A DNA stretch of 64,000 nt from Weeksellaceae bacterium (GTDB taxonomy: Bacteria > Bacteroidota > Bacteroidia > Flavobacteriales > Weeksellaceae). A program made the position numbers and the translations under genes. Shown piece after piece: positions 8,675-15,838 of the stretch; within the stretch, counting starts at the first letter, position 1; every line of letters starts with the position of its first letter. The notes below the pieces were generated by a model. It was not told where the DNA came from. It worked only from the letters and a program-made list of their open reading frames with translations, and did not search any database. The stretch spans positions 2,542,001 through 2,606,000 of the forward strand of contig OX460916.1 in the NCBI GenBank assembly GCA_949788275.1, written 5' to 3'.

Positions 8675-10998
8675 TATCGAACGACAGCTATTTTCAATGT
8701 TTTGGTTTCCGTTCCGTCTTGGTTAGTCATTAAGACCAAATATATTCCCGATGCAACCTCTTTTCCTTTTGAATTACGCATATCCCACTCCGCAACTCCA
8801 CCGGCAGATTTAGTTTCGTATATTAAGTTTCCTACAACATCCGTAATTTTCACCGTTGCACGATTTGGAAGTCCTTTTATGGTCACTTTTCCTTTAAAAT
8901 GAGGACGAACGGGATTAGGATAAGCTAAAGCCTGTGAAAAATTATCGCCAACCTCTTTGACGTCGCCATGGTAAACGACAACGCCTTTTTCTGTTGCAAA
9001 ATAGACTTTACCCGTCGATGAATCTACTTTTATATCATAGATAATATCCGATGGCAAGGGCGAGTTCTTTTCATTAAACTGTAAAATGGTTTCTTCTCCA
9101 TTTTCAGAAAAATAATAAACACCTGAGCTATTTGTACCAATCCACTTTCTATTCGCTTGATCTATTTCTATGGTATTAATTCGTACATTGGTTAATAACG
9201 CCTCAGGTAATCCCGCCTGCATAATGACAATGGGTTCTGCCTTTAAAGCGCCAGATTGAACGGCCGCATCGGCACCTCGTAAAACAACAAGACCTTGAGC
9301 AGTACCAATCCACAACGTATTGGATTGATCCATCCCTATGGAAAGTACATTCTCGTCGGGCAGTTCGGCATTGCTTTTCATCATCACATCGATCACCTCA
9401 TTCGTTTTTTTATCAAGAATGGCTACTCCACCAGCTCTCGCTTGAGGTATCCAAATATAATTCTGTCCAATATAAGGAGCGAGTGCTGTAGAAGGTAAGG
9501 GATTTACCCGTTTAAACGTACTCCAATTCTTTCCTCTGCGGACAGCTAAATTATTTATCTTTTCACTTACAGAACCTCCTTCATTATTAAATGAAAGAGA
9601 AACATAGACATTTCCTTCTTCATCAATGGTAGATCCTGCGATCCTTGTTAATTTTGGGAATGGGTTATAAATATTTTCAATTTCAAAAAGACCAGCTTTT
9701 ACCTTAATCTCAAAAATCCCTTGGGCCAATTTAGGTGAGTAATTATTTTCATCGAAAAAAGACGAGGCTACAAAATGATTTTCATCTAATGGGTCAACTG
9801 CAATATGAACAATATCACGGGCGTTGCCCAAATCCTTTGAGCTAATATGATTCCATTTCAAACCATCAAAATAAGAAAGACCATCCCGATTGGATTGAGG
9901 AACATTATAGCTATCAATTGCACCAGGCGCAATCCAAACTTTATTATTCTGGGCATTAATTGTCCAGACCTTATTATTATAAGGTCCGTCTGGCATTAAT
10001 CCCTTCGGATTATCTAAATAATTCTGCGGTTTTAAAACATCAATTAACCCATATAACGCAGATCCCCCATACAAGGTATTATTATAAAATAAACCGGCAT
10101 TAAAACTCATTTTATTTTGAACGGCTTGTCCATTACCATCCGTTTCATTCACAAGTACTTCGTAGTGCTTTATCGGTGAATTAGAAGAGAATACCGATAG
10201 ACGGTTTACTTGAGATATAATTAATTGATTGTTAGAGACTGCGAAGGCAGTTACATCAAAAAACCAATCAACTGACTGTGAGTTTGCATCATTTAATAAA
10301 CGAAACAATTGATTATTGGCTATATAATACAGCTGCTCTTCAAGAAGATCAAGATATTGAACATCTTTATTCAATGTATCATCAATATGCTTCCACTCAT
10401 AAAAATTAGGGAAATTGACCCCATTCACAAGAGGATAGTATCGGATTCCTTTGTTGGTTGCTACATAAATAATATCGTTTTTTATCAACACTTTATTCGC
10501 TTTCAAATAGCTACCACCATCAAAGAAAAAGGTAGTCTCAACAAATTCTTTTTTGTTTAAGTCAAATGATACAATTCCGTAATCACCTGCAAAAAAGGCA
10601 AAATCACCTTGCATATAAATGGAGTTAATCTGCTTATTTCCTGAAAATTTATTCCAAGGAATATCTAGAATTTGTTGGGTTCCATCCGACGACAACAAAT
10701 CAATTGACCCATTGACATAACCAACAATCAGCAGATCATGTTTTTCATCGTAAATCATGGCCGATAAATCGACATGATTTAAAATATTGGTTTTATTATA
10801 CTTCACCCACTCCTTGTCAGTTTGGCTAGGAGAATACAGAAAAATCCCATTATCGGTTCCACAATAAAGCACGCCATTCACTTCTTCCAACCATTTAATA
10901 TTCGCATAGGAAAATAGATCGGTCCAGCGTCCACGGTTGTTTTGAGCAAAAACCAACGAAAATAATAAGGCGATAATAAAAGAAAATCGTGCTTTCAT
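8674..10998 (-). CDS. porZ: type IX secretion system protein PorZ
   Basis: A 774-residue secreted protein (the frame allows three more codons upstream). Signal peptide KARFSFIIALLFSLVFAQ, then two beta-propeller-like regions with recurring blades (GVLYCGTDNGIFLYS, NTLWIGTAQGLVVL, ANRKWIGTNSSGVYYFS), then a C-terminal sorting-type domain (YPNPVRPHFKGKVTI through GIYLVLMTN). Length and domain order match PorZ of Porphyromonas gingivalis, which works in the surface attachment complex of the T9SS and delivers anionic LPS for cargo anchoring. The recO-porZ pairing supports the call. The window also encodes two T9SS cargo subtilases. Confidence 0.88.
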   Translation of the reverse strand: MKARFSFIIALLFSLVFAQNNRGRWTDLFSYANIKWLEEVNGVLYCGTDNGIFLYSPSQTDKEWVKYNKTNILNHVDLSAMIYDEKHDLLIVGYVNGSIDLLSSDGTQQILDIPWNKFSGNKQINSIYMQGDFAFFAGDYGIVSFDLNKKEFVETTFFFDGGSYLKANKVLIKNDIIYVATNKGIRYYPLVNGVNFPNFYEWKHIDDTLNKDVQYLDLLEEQLYYIANNQLFRLLNDANSQSVDWFFDVTAFAVSNNQLIISQVNRLSVFSSNSPIKHYEVLVNETDGNGQAVQNKMSFNAGLFYNNTLYGGSALYGLIDVLKPQNYLDNPKGLMPDGPYNNKVWTINAQNNKVWIAPGAIDSYNVPQSNRDGLSYFDGLKWNHISSKDLGNARDIVHIAVDPLDENHFVASSFFDENNYSPKLAQGIFEIKVKAGLFEIENIYNPFPKLTRIAGSTIDEEGNVYVSLSFNNEGGSVSEKINNLAVRRGKNWSTFKRVNPLPSTALAPYIGQNYIWIPQARAGGVAILDKKTNEVIDVMMKSNAELPDENVLSIGMDQSNTLWIGTAQGLVVLRGADAAVQSGALKAEPIVIMQAGLPEALLTNVRINTIEIDQANRKWIGTNSSGVYYFSENGEETILQFNEKNSPLPSDIIYDIKVDSSTGKVYFATEKGVVVYHGDVKEVGDNFSQALAYPNPVRPHFKGKVTIKGLPNRATVKITDVVGNLIYETKSAGGVAEWDMRNSKGKEVASGIYLVLMTNQDGTETKTLKIAVVR

Positions 10999-11052
10999 AG
11001 ACAACAAAAATACTGTTATTTATAACAGTATTTAATGCTAAAAATTGTAAAA

Positions 11053-12147
11053 TCAAGTAATAATCTCAAAATAATTTCCAGAACCCGATTTAATCACTTG
11101 TTTAAGTTCTAAATTTAAAAGAATGGGTAGGAGTTCAAAAGAGGAACGATTTAAATCGATACTTAGCTGGTCCAGATGGAGTTTTCCTAAAAGTTGTAAA
11201 TGTTGAAAAATTTGTTTTTCATCATCTGATAGGTCTAAGTAGAAATCAAGTTCTTGGTTGCTTATTGTTTTATGCAATTGAAAAAAATGAAGAATATCAT
11301 CAGGCGATGTTAATATTTTTGCTTTTCCTCTTTTAATTAATGCATTACACCCTTCACTCAACGGGTCGTTCACTCGTCCAGGTAAAGCAAATACCGGTCT
11401 ATTGTAATCATTGGCATACTTAGCAGTCGATAAACTCCCCCCCTTAAAAGCCGATTCAATGACCACTGTGGTGTGAGACATCCCAGCAATAATTCGATTT
11501 CGCTTTACGAAAAACTCAGGTAGCACCCGTTTAAAACTAGGTGTTTCAGAAACCCATCCTCCTTGCTCCAAAATATCATGGGCAATTTCTCGATGGGCTA
11601 AGGGATAAACTCGGCCAAGTGAGTTCGCCATCACAGCCCATGTTGGTATTCCTAGGTCAAGTGCTAATTTCTGAGCCTCAAAATCGCAACCATAAGCTAA
11701 TCCACTAACAATAGTTAATTGATGCTCTTTCAAATCGTGCATACATTGTTTTAAAAACTGTAGTCCGTAGGTTGTTATTTTACGCGTTCCCACAATAGCT
11801 ATGTGTTTCTTATTCGATGGATGGTCATTTCCTTTTGTAAACAGAATAAGTGGAGCATCGGGGCAATTTTTTAATAAGATGGGGTAATTTTCATCAAAAT
11901 AGGTTAAAATTTGAATATTATTTTTAAAACAAAAATCCAATTCCTTTTCGGCTAAATCAAGCCATTGGTTTTTATACATCGAATTTTCAGAAATTGGATC
12001 CAAGGCCAATTGAAAACCATGATTGGCGTTAACCGATTCCCATGCTAATTCTGCAGATTCGTGGCGTAGAATTAATTGCCTTGCTGTGACATTTCCTATA
12101 CCTTTGATAAAAGACAGTGCTAAGGTGTATTTAAGGTCCAAAATCAT
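11053..12147 (-). CDS. dprA: DNA-processing protein DprA
   Basis: A 364-residue DprA/Smf. N-terminal helix-hairpin-helix-like part (FIKGIGNVTARQLI), central Rossmann-type domain with IVGTRK, GLAYGCD and the FVKRNRIIAGMSH segment, and a C-terminal winged-helix-like domain (from about residue 295). DprA protects incoming single-stranded DNA and loads RecA during natural transformation. It lies just upstream of porZ and recO on the same strand with a 55-base gap to porZ, so they may be cotranscribed. Confidence 0.93.
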   Translation of the reverse strand: MILDLKYTLALSFIKGIGNVTARQLILRHESAELAWESVNANHGFQLALDPISENSMYKNQWLDLAEKELDFCFKNNIQILTYFDENYPILLKNCPDAPLILFTKGNDHPSNKKHIAIVGTRKITTYGLQFLKQCMHDLKEHQLTIVSGLAYGCDFEAQKLALDLGIPTWAVMANSLGRVYPLAHREIAHDILEQGGWVSETPSFKRVLPEFFVKRNRIIAGMSHTTVVIESAFKGGSLSTAKYANDYNRPVFALPGRVNDPLSEGCNALIKRGKAKILTSPDDILHFFQLHKTISNQELDFYLDLSDDEKQIFQHLQLLGKLHLDQLSIDLNRSSFELLPILLNLELKQVIKSGSGNYFEIIT

Positions 12148-12234
12148 TCAAAAAATATAAGTAGAATTGTTGAAATAAACCGACATTAAACATTTAATTT
12201 TGTAAACTCTAAAATTTTTAGTAATTTCGTTTCC

Positions 12235-13341
12235 ATGAGGTTAGAAGAACATATCAGTCAGTTATTATTTCAACACGATTGTGTGATCGTTCCAAATTTT
12301 GGTGCGTTTATCTCCCACCGTGCTCCGGTTATATTTCACCAAGAAAATCAATCGTTAACACCTCCTTTTAAAGAGTTATCTTTTAATGGTGCTTTGAAAA
12401 AAAGCGATGGAATTTTAATTCAAGAAATAGCCAATCAGGAACAGATTTCCTTTGAACAAGCTTCTATACGAATAGATGAGCAAGTGAAGTTTTGGCAAGA
12501 GCATTTACAGAGTGGTAAATTTTTAGCTTTACCTAAAATAGGGTTACTAAAACTAAACACCTCGGAGAAAATTGAATTCGAACCTCAAAAAAAGATTAAC
12601 TATTTAGCCGAATCCTATGGTCTACAGACTGTGAAGGCTAATCTTTTATTACTTCCTGAAGCATTCACTAAAACACGATCTCCTATTTCAAAATTACTTA
12701 TCGCTTCGTCCATTATACCAATTCTTGTGGGCGGATACTTGTATTTCAATACACCACAACCTGTTCAGAAATTCGTTAACGAACAATGGAGTGGTTTAGT
12801 TGTGCCTATTTTAAACAACGTTTCTCCTGTAGATTCGTCAGCAATTGATCATGACCAGTTGCTTCTTTCCATTCATAATCTACCACAGACCATTGCAAGT
12901 CCGTCTGAAATTTATCATCAAGCCATCGACAGTATAAAGCCTACTCCTGAGGTAACTAAATACGAAATAACGGTTGTTGAAGAAAAGCAGCTCAATGAAA
13001 ATGAGAAAGAAATAAAAGCCATTATTAAGTCTGAAACAAATACGCCAACAGCGAAAGTAAAAGACGTTAAGACGGAAAAAGAAGGAGAGAAAAAAGACGC
13101 AAAAACAGTTTCCAATAATAAATACCAAGTCATTGCCTCGTCATTACGTCGGTCAGAAGATGCCGATAGAATGCTAGAATCATTGAAAAAAGAAGGGTAC
13201 AAGAATGCCCGTATCGTTTACATCAAAGGACGTTATTACTATGTCACCTTTGATAGCTTTAATACTATGGAACAAGCCAGTAAGTATTTGAACGAGTTAC
13301 ATGCTAAACGACCAGATGCTTGGATTAGAGAACAGCAATAA
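12235..13341 (+). CDS. HU-CCDC81/SPOR-domain membrane protein
   Basis: A 368-residue single-pass protein. Residues 1-65 and about 66-135 match the pair of CCDC81-like prokaryotic HU domains (LEEHISQLLFQHDCVIVPNFG, then FLALPKIGLL). A transmembrane helix follows near residues 152-168, then a Lys/Glu/Thr-rich linker and a C-terminal SPOR domain (about residues 297-368, YQVIASSLRRSEDADRMLESL). SPOR binds denuded peptidoglycan at division sites, so the protein probably links a cytoplasmic HU-like module to the septum. A -7 box TAATTTTG is present upstream. Confidence 0.88.
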   Translation: MRLEEHISQLLFQHDCVIVPNFGAFISHRAPVIFHQENQSLTPPFKELSFNGALKKSDGILIQEIANQEQISFEQASIRIDEQVKFWQEHLQSGKFLALPKIGLLKLNTSEKIEFEPQKKINYLAESYGLQTVKANLLLLPEAFTKTRSPISKLLIASSIIPILVGGYLYFNTPQPVQKFVNEQWSGLVVPILNNVSPVDSSAIDHDQLLLSIHNLPQTIASPSEIYHQAIDSIKPTPEVTKYEITVVEEKQLNENEKEIKAIIKSETNTPTAKVKDVKTEKEGEKKDAKTVSNNKYQVIASSLRRSEDADRMLESLKKEGYKNARIVYIKGRYYYVTFDSFNTMEQASKYLNELHAKRPDAWIREQQ

Positions 13342-13365
13342 TTTTTATAACCAATAATTTTTTAG

Positions 13366-13395
13366 ACCTTTGTATTTCACTACAAAGGTTTTTTT
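13366..13395 (+). terminator. intrinsic terminator touching the next start codon
   Basis: Arms ACCTTTGTA and TACAAAGGT around a TTTCAC loop are followed by seven T residues, and the ATG at 13396 comes immediately after the T run. It looks like the end of the HU/SPOR transcript, yet leaves no room for a leader of the next gene. Confidence 0.75.
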
Positions 13396-13914
13396 ATGAC
13401 AAAAACAAAAACAGCAAAAGAGTCGTTGGCGGTTATGACGAATTTGGTTCTTCCAAATGAAATCAACCAACTCAATAATATGTTCGGAGGTGAACTATTG
13501 GCCCGTATGGACCGTATCTCTTCGATCTCGGCCAAGATGCATTCTGGCAGCTTCCAAGTGGTTACCGCAAGCGTGAATCATGTCTCATTTAACAAACCTA
13601 TTCCTTTAGGAAGTACGGTGAAGTTGGTGTCTAAAGTGACCAGAGCATTTAAATCGTCGATGGAAATCTATGTCGATGTCTATGTATACGACTATCAAAA
13701 TGAAGTGTACAATAAGACCAACGATGCTATTTATACATTTGTGGCTGTAGATGAAAATAACAAACCAACTGCTGTACCAGAATTAGTAGCAGAAACGGAA
13801 GAAGAAATTAAACGTTTCGACGCTGCTCTTCGCCGTAAGCAATTAAGCTTGGTCCTTGCAGGACGTATGGAACCTAAAGATGCGCATGAATTAAAAGCGC
13901 TTTTTAGTTCGTAA
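13396..13914 (+). CDS. acyl-CoA thioesterase, hotdog fold
   Basis: A 172-residue hotdog thioesterase of the YciA/ACOT type. Seen: a FGGELLARMDRISSISA helix with the Asp used for catalysis in this family, and strands VTASVNHVSFNKPIPLGSTV. Expected to hydrolyse acyl-CoAs in the cytoplasm; chain length unknown. The ATG directly follows a predicted terminator with no Shine-Dalgarno sequence, so the Met at codon 14 (MTNLVLPNEIN) is a possible alternative start. A second family member sits at 26580-26999. Confidence 0.85.
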   Translation: MTKTKTAKESLAVMTNLVLPNEINQLNNMFGGELLARMDRISSISAKMHSGSFQVVTASVNHVSFNKPIPLGSTVKLVSKVTRAFKSSMEIYVDVYVYDYQNEVYNKTNDAIYTFVAVDENNKPTAVPELVAETEEEIKRFDAALRRKQLSLVLAGRMEPKDAHELKALFSS

Positions 13915-13937
13915 GAACAACCCTATACACGCTATAA

Positions 13938-13975
13938 AAGAGCTGTATCATTTATTTGATACAGCTCTTCTTTTT
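13938..13975 (+). terminator. intrinsic terminator
   Basis: AAGAGCTGTATCA and TGATACAGCTCTT form a 13-bp stem followed by CTTTTT, just after the thioesterase stop. Confidence 0.9.
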
Positions 13976-14010
13976 GCGAAAGAATCACTTAAATTCTCTA
14001 TTTTTAAAAA

Positions 14011-14035
14011 TTGGGCGGCCGCTACGCGCCGGGCT
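14011..14035 (+). repeat. dispersed repeat copy A, left part (cut by IS110)
   Basis: The 5' box of the window's dispersed intergenic repeat, ending in CCGGGCT. It stops at the IS110 left end and resumes at 15411 after the element. Joining the two sides over a shared CT gives GGGCTATACGCTCTATC, almost the same as intact copy F (GGGCTATGCGCTATATC at 53222). Confidence 0.85.
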
Positions 14036-14059
14036 CATATCTTAGCAAAAAATATTAAC

Positions 14060-14250
14060 TTTCATAATAATTAACTAGAAAACAATACAAAGCTGCATAA
14101 TTGAAACCGGGCTAGATACATTAAAAATGATATTGACGTTATAGGAAAATCAGCTTTGTTTTTTTACAAAAAGTTACAATAAGTACTTAGGCACTGATGA
14201 CTTTCATTAGATGCAGAATAAATATGAGCAAGGACTATTGTAAAAAATTT
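14060..14250 (+). ncRNA. predicted IS110 bridge RNA (seekRNA)
   Basis: The left end folds into two loops, each closed by a perfect 8-bp stem. Loop 1 (CAAAGCTG 14088-14095 with CAGCTTTG 14151-14158) holds CCGGGCT (14107-14113), identical to the left side of the target, and TATAG (14140-14144), the reverse complement of CTATA on the right side. Loop 2 (TTACAATA 14174-14181 with TATTGTAA 14236-14243) holds AGTACTT (14182-14188), matching the right-end donor AGTACCT with one wobble, and ATATGAG (14222-14228), the exact reverse complement of the CTCATAT junction. The order LTG, RTG, LDG, RDG is that of known bridge RNAs. Exact RNA ends are unknown. Confidence 0.85.
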
Positions 14251-14273
14251 GTTTTCCCTAAAACGATAGAATT

Positions 14274-15362
14274 ATGAATTTAAAGTACAGTGTTGGAATC
14301 GATGTTTCAAGTGAAAAAATCGATGTATGTCTTTCAAGGATTGATGATAAACAGAGTGTTAAAGTGGTATCTAGTAAGAAATTTACCAATGGATTATCTG
14401 GTTTTTTAAAGCTAGAAGAATGGATTGAAAAAAATCATAAAGAAAAAGAGATTTCTTTAGTTATTTGTATGGAAGCCACAGGAGTATATCATGAAAATTG
14501 TGCGTTTTATTTTCACCAAAAAGGCCATAAAATATCTATTATACTACCTAATAAAGCGAAGCATTATTTAATTTCATTGGGACTTAAATCAAAAAATGAT
14601 CGCATAGATGCAAAAGGTTTATCTCGAATGGGAGCCGAACAGTGTTTAGAATTATGGGAACCGATGGGTATTTTCTTTTATAAATTACGCCAGTACACGC
14701 GTCAATATCAGAATTTACAAGAACAAAAGACCGTTTTTAAAAACCAACTTCATGCTTTTGAACATTCGATGTATGATAATTCTGAGATGATGGAATATCA
14801 GAAAAATATAATATTATTAATTGATAGTCAGCTTAAAGGGATAAAGGAATCTATAAAGAAACATCTCGATTCAGATCCTATAATTAAGCAAAAGGTAGAA
14901 GGGATTTGTAAGATTAAGGGTATTTCGACTCTTAGTTTAGGAACAATACTAGCAGAGACCAATGGTTTTTCTTTATTTAAAAATTATAAACAACTTGTTT
15001 CTTTTGCAGGATTTGATGTGGTTGAGAATGAATCGGGAAATAGTCGAGGCCGAACACGAATATCCAAAAAAGGAAATGGTCGTATAAGAAGAGCGTTGTT
15101 TATGCCCGCTTTTACAGCAGTAAAACATAATGAAAAGCCTTTATCAAATCTATTTCATCGAACTTATGAAAAACATGGAATAAAGCTGAAAAGCTATGTC
15201 GCTGTGCAAAAGAAGTTACTGGTTTTAGTTTATCATTTATGGAAGAAGGATCAAGCTTATGATCCTCTGTATAATCAAATGAAATATAATAGCCCCAAAC
15301 AAGTTGAGGCTACACCAGATAAACTTACTTTTCTAGAAGAAAAGAAGCTTTCTATTATTTAA
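14274..15362 (+). CDS. IS110-family transposase/recombinase
   Basis: A 362-residue recombinase. The N-terminal RuvC-like DEDD domain is complete: Asp10 (GIDVSS), Glu67 (CMEATGVY), Asp109 and Asp112 (KNDRIDAKG). A coiled middle region precedes the C-terminal Transposase_20 domain (KIKGISTLSLG, SFAGFDVVENESGNSRGRTR, ISKKGNGRIRRALF), which holds the conserved serine used for DNA cleavage in this family. Family knowledge: it joins target and donor DNA bound by the bridge RNA encoded just upstream. No frameshift or stop, so it is probably functional. Confidence 0.95.
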   Translation: MNLKYSVGIDVSSEKIDVCLSRIDDKQSVKVVSSKKFTNGLSGFLKLEEWIEKNHKEKEISLVICMEATGVYHENCAFYFHQKGHKISIILPNKAKHYLISLGLKSKNDRIDAKGLSRMGAEQCLELWEPMGIFFYKLRQYTRQYQNLQEQKTVFKNQLHAFEHSMYDNSEMMEYQKNIILLIDSQLKGIKESIKKHLDSDPIIKQKVEGICKIKGISTLSLGTILAETNGFSLFKNYKQLVSFAGFDVVENESGNSRGRTRISKKGNGRIRRALFMPAFTAVKHNEKPLSNLFHRTYEKHGIKLKSYVAVQKKLLVLVYHLWKKDQAYDPLYNQMKYNSPKQVEATPDKLTFLEEKKLSII

Positions 15363-15410
15363 CAAATTTAATCAAAAAAAGGATAAAAAGTTAGGTTTTT
15401 AAGATAGTAC

Positions 15411-15497
15411 CTATACGCTCTATCTTTGCTGCCACAACATCTAATAGAGTTGAAACCACAGGTAGCAGCAAAGGATGCCGCTGCTATCCCTGCCGCA
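15411..15497 (+). repeat. dispersed repeat copy A, right part
   Basis: Resumes the repeat after the IS: TATCTTTGCTGC, then GCAGCAAAGGATGCC forming the inner inverted repeat, and the 3' box CCGCTGCTATCCCTGCCGC. Low-complexity GGTTTAAGATTTCTGG-like repeats follow to about 15580. Confidence 0.85.
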
Positions 15498-15610
15498 GGC
15501 TAAACCATAAACCAAAGGTTTATGGTTTAGCGTTTCAGATTTCAGATTTCTGGTTTAAGATTTCTGGTTTAAGGTTTAAAAATAGTAAACCGATTCTTTA
15601 AGAGCGTTTT

Positions 15611-15750
15611 GCGGAAGGGATTGCAACGGCAGCTTTTTCTTTGGGAGGTCAGCTTTACCATTAAAGCCCTTTTTTCACCAAAGAAAAACTACAGTGGAAA
15701 GCCCGCCGCTTATTATTTTTGCTCATCAAAAATAATAAGCGGGCCGCCCA
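15611..15750 (-). repeat. dispersed repeat copy B (variant, reverse)
   Basis: Read on the minus strand it has the same plan as the other copies: GGGCGGCC, a hairpin (CGCTTATTATTTTTG against CAAAAATAATAAGCG), GCGGGCTTTCCACT, a long imperfect stem (TTTCTTTGG against CCAAAGAAA) and a 3' box GCCGTTGCAATCCCTTCCGC. Internal sequence differs strongly from copies A, D and F, so structure appears to be conserved more than sequence. A short open frame over it is not credible as a gene. Confidence 0.7.
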
Positions 15751-15780
15751 AATTAGCCGCCGCGTTAGTGTATAGGCACA

Positions 15781-15814
15781 AAAAATCCCCTACATACATG
15801 CAGGGGATTTTTTT
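15781..15814 (-). terminator. intrinsic terminator
   Basis: AAAAATCCCCT and AGGGGATTTTTTT around an ACATACATGC loop; it lies just past the stop of the minus-strand PpiD-like gene and could work in both directions. Confidence 0.85.
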
Positions 15815-15838
15815 ATACTATATCGTAGAAGATTTTTC

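Larger units (their letters stand above)
14036..15412 (+). mobile_element. complete IS110-family insertion sequence (bridge-RNA type)
   Basis: About 1377 bp containing one transposase gene, a 238-base non-coding left end and a 50-base right end. There are no terminal inverted repeats or target duplications beyond a shared CT dinucleotide, as expected for IS110. The borders are set by comparing the flanks with intact copies of the repeat into which it inserted. The long left leader and short right end are the layout of IS110-group elements such as IS621. The copy looks intact and potentially active. Confidence 0.9.
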
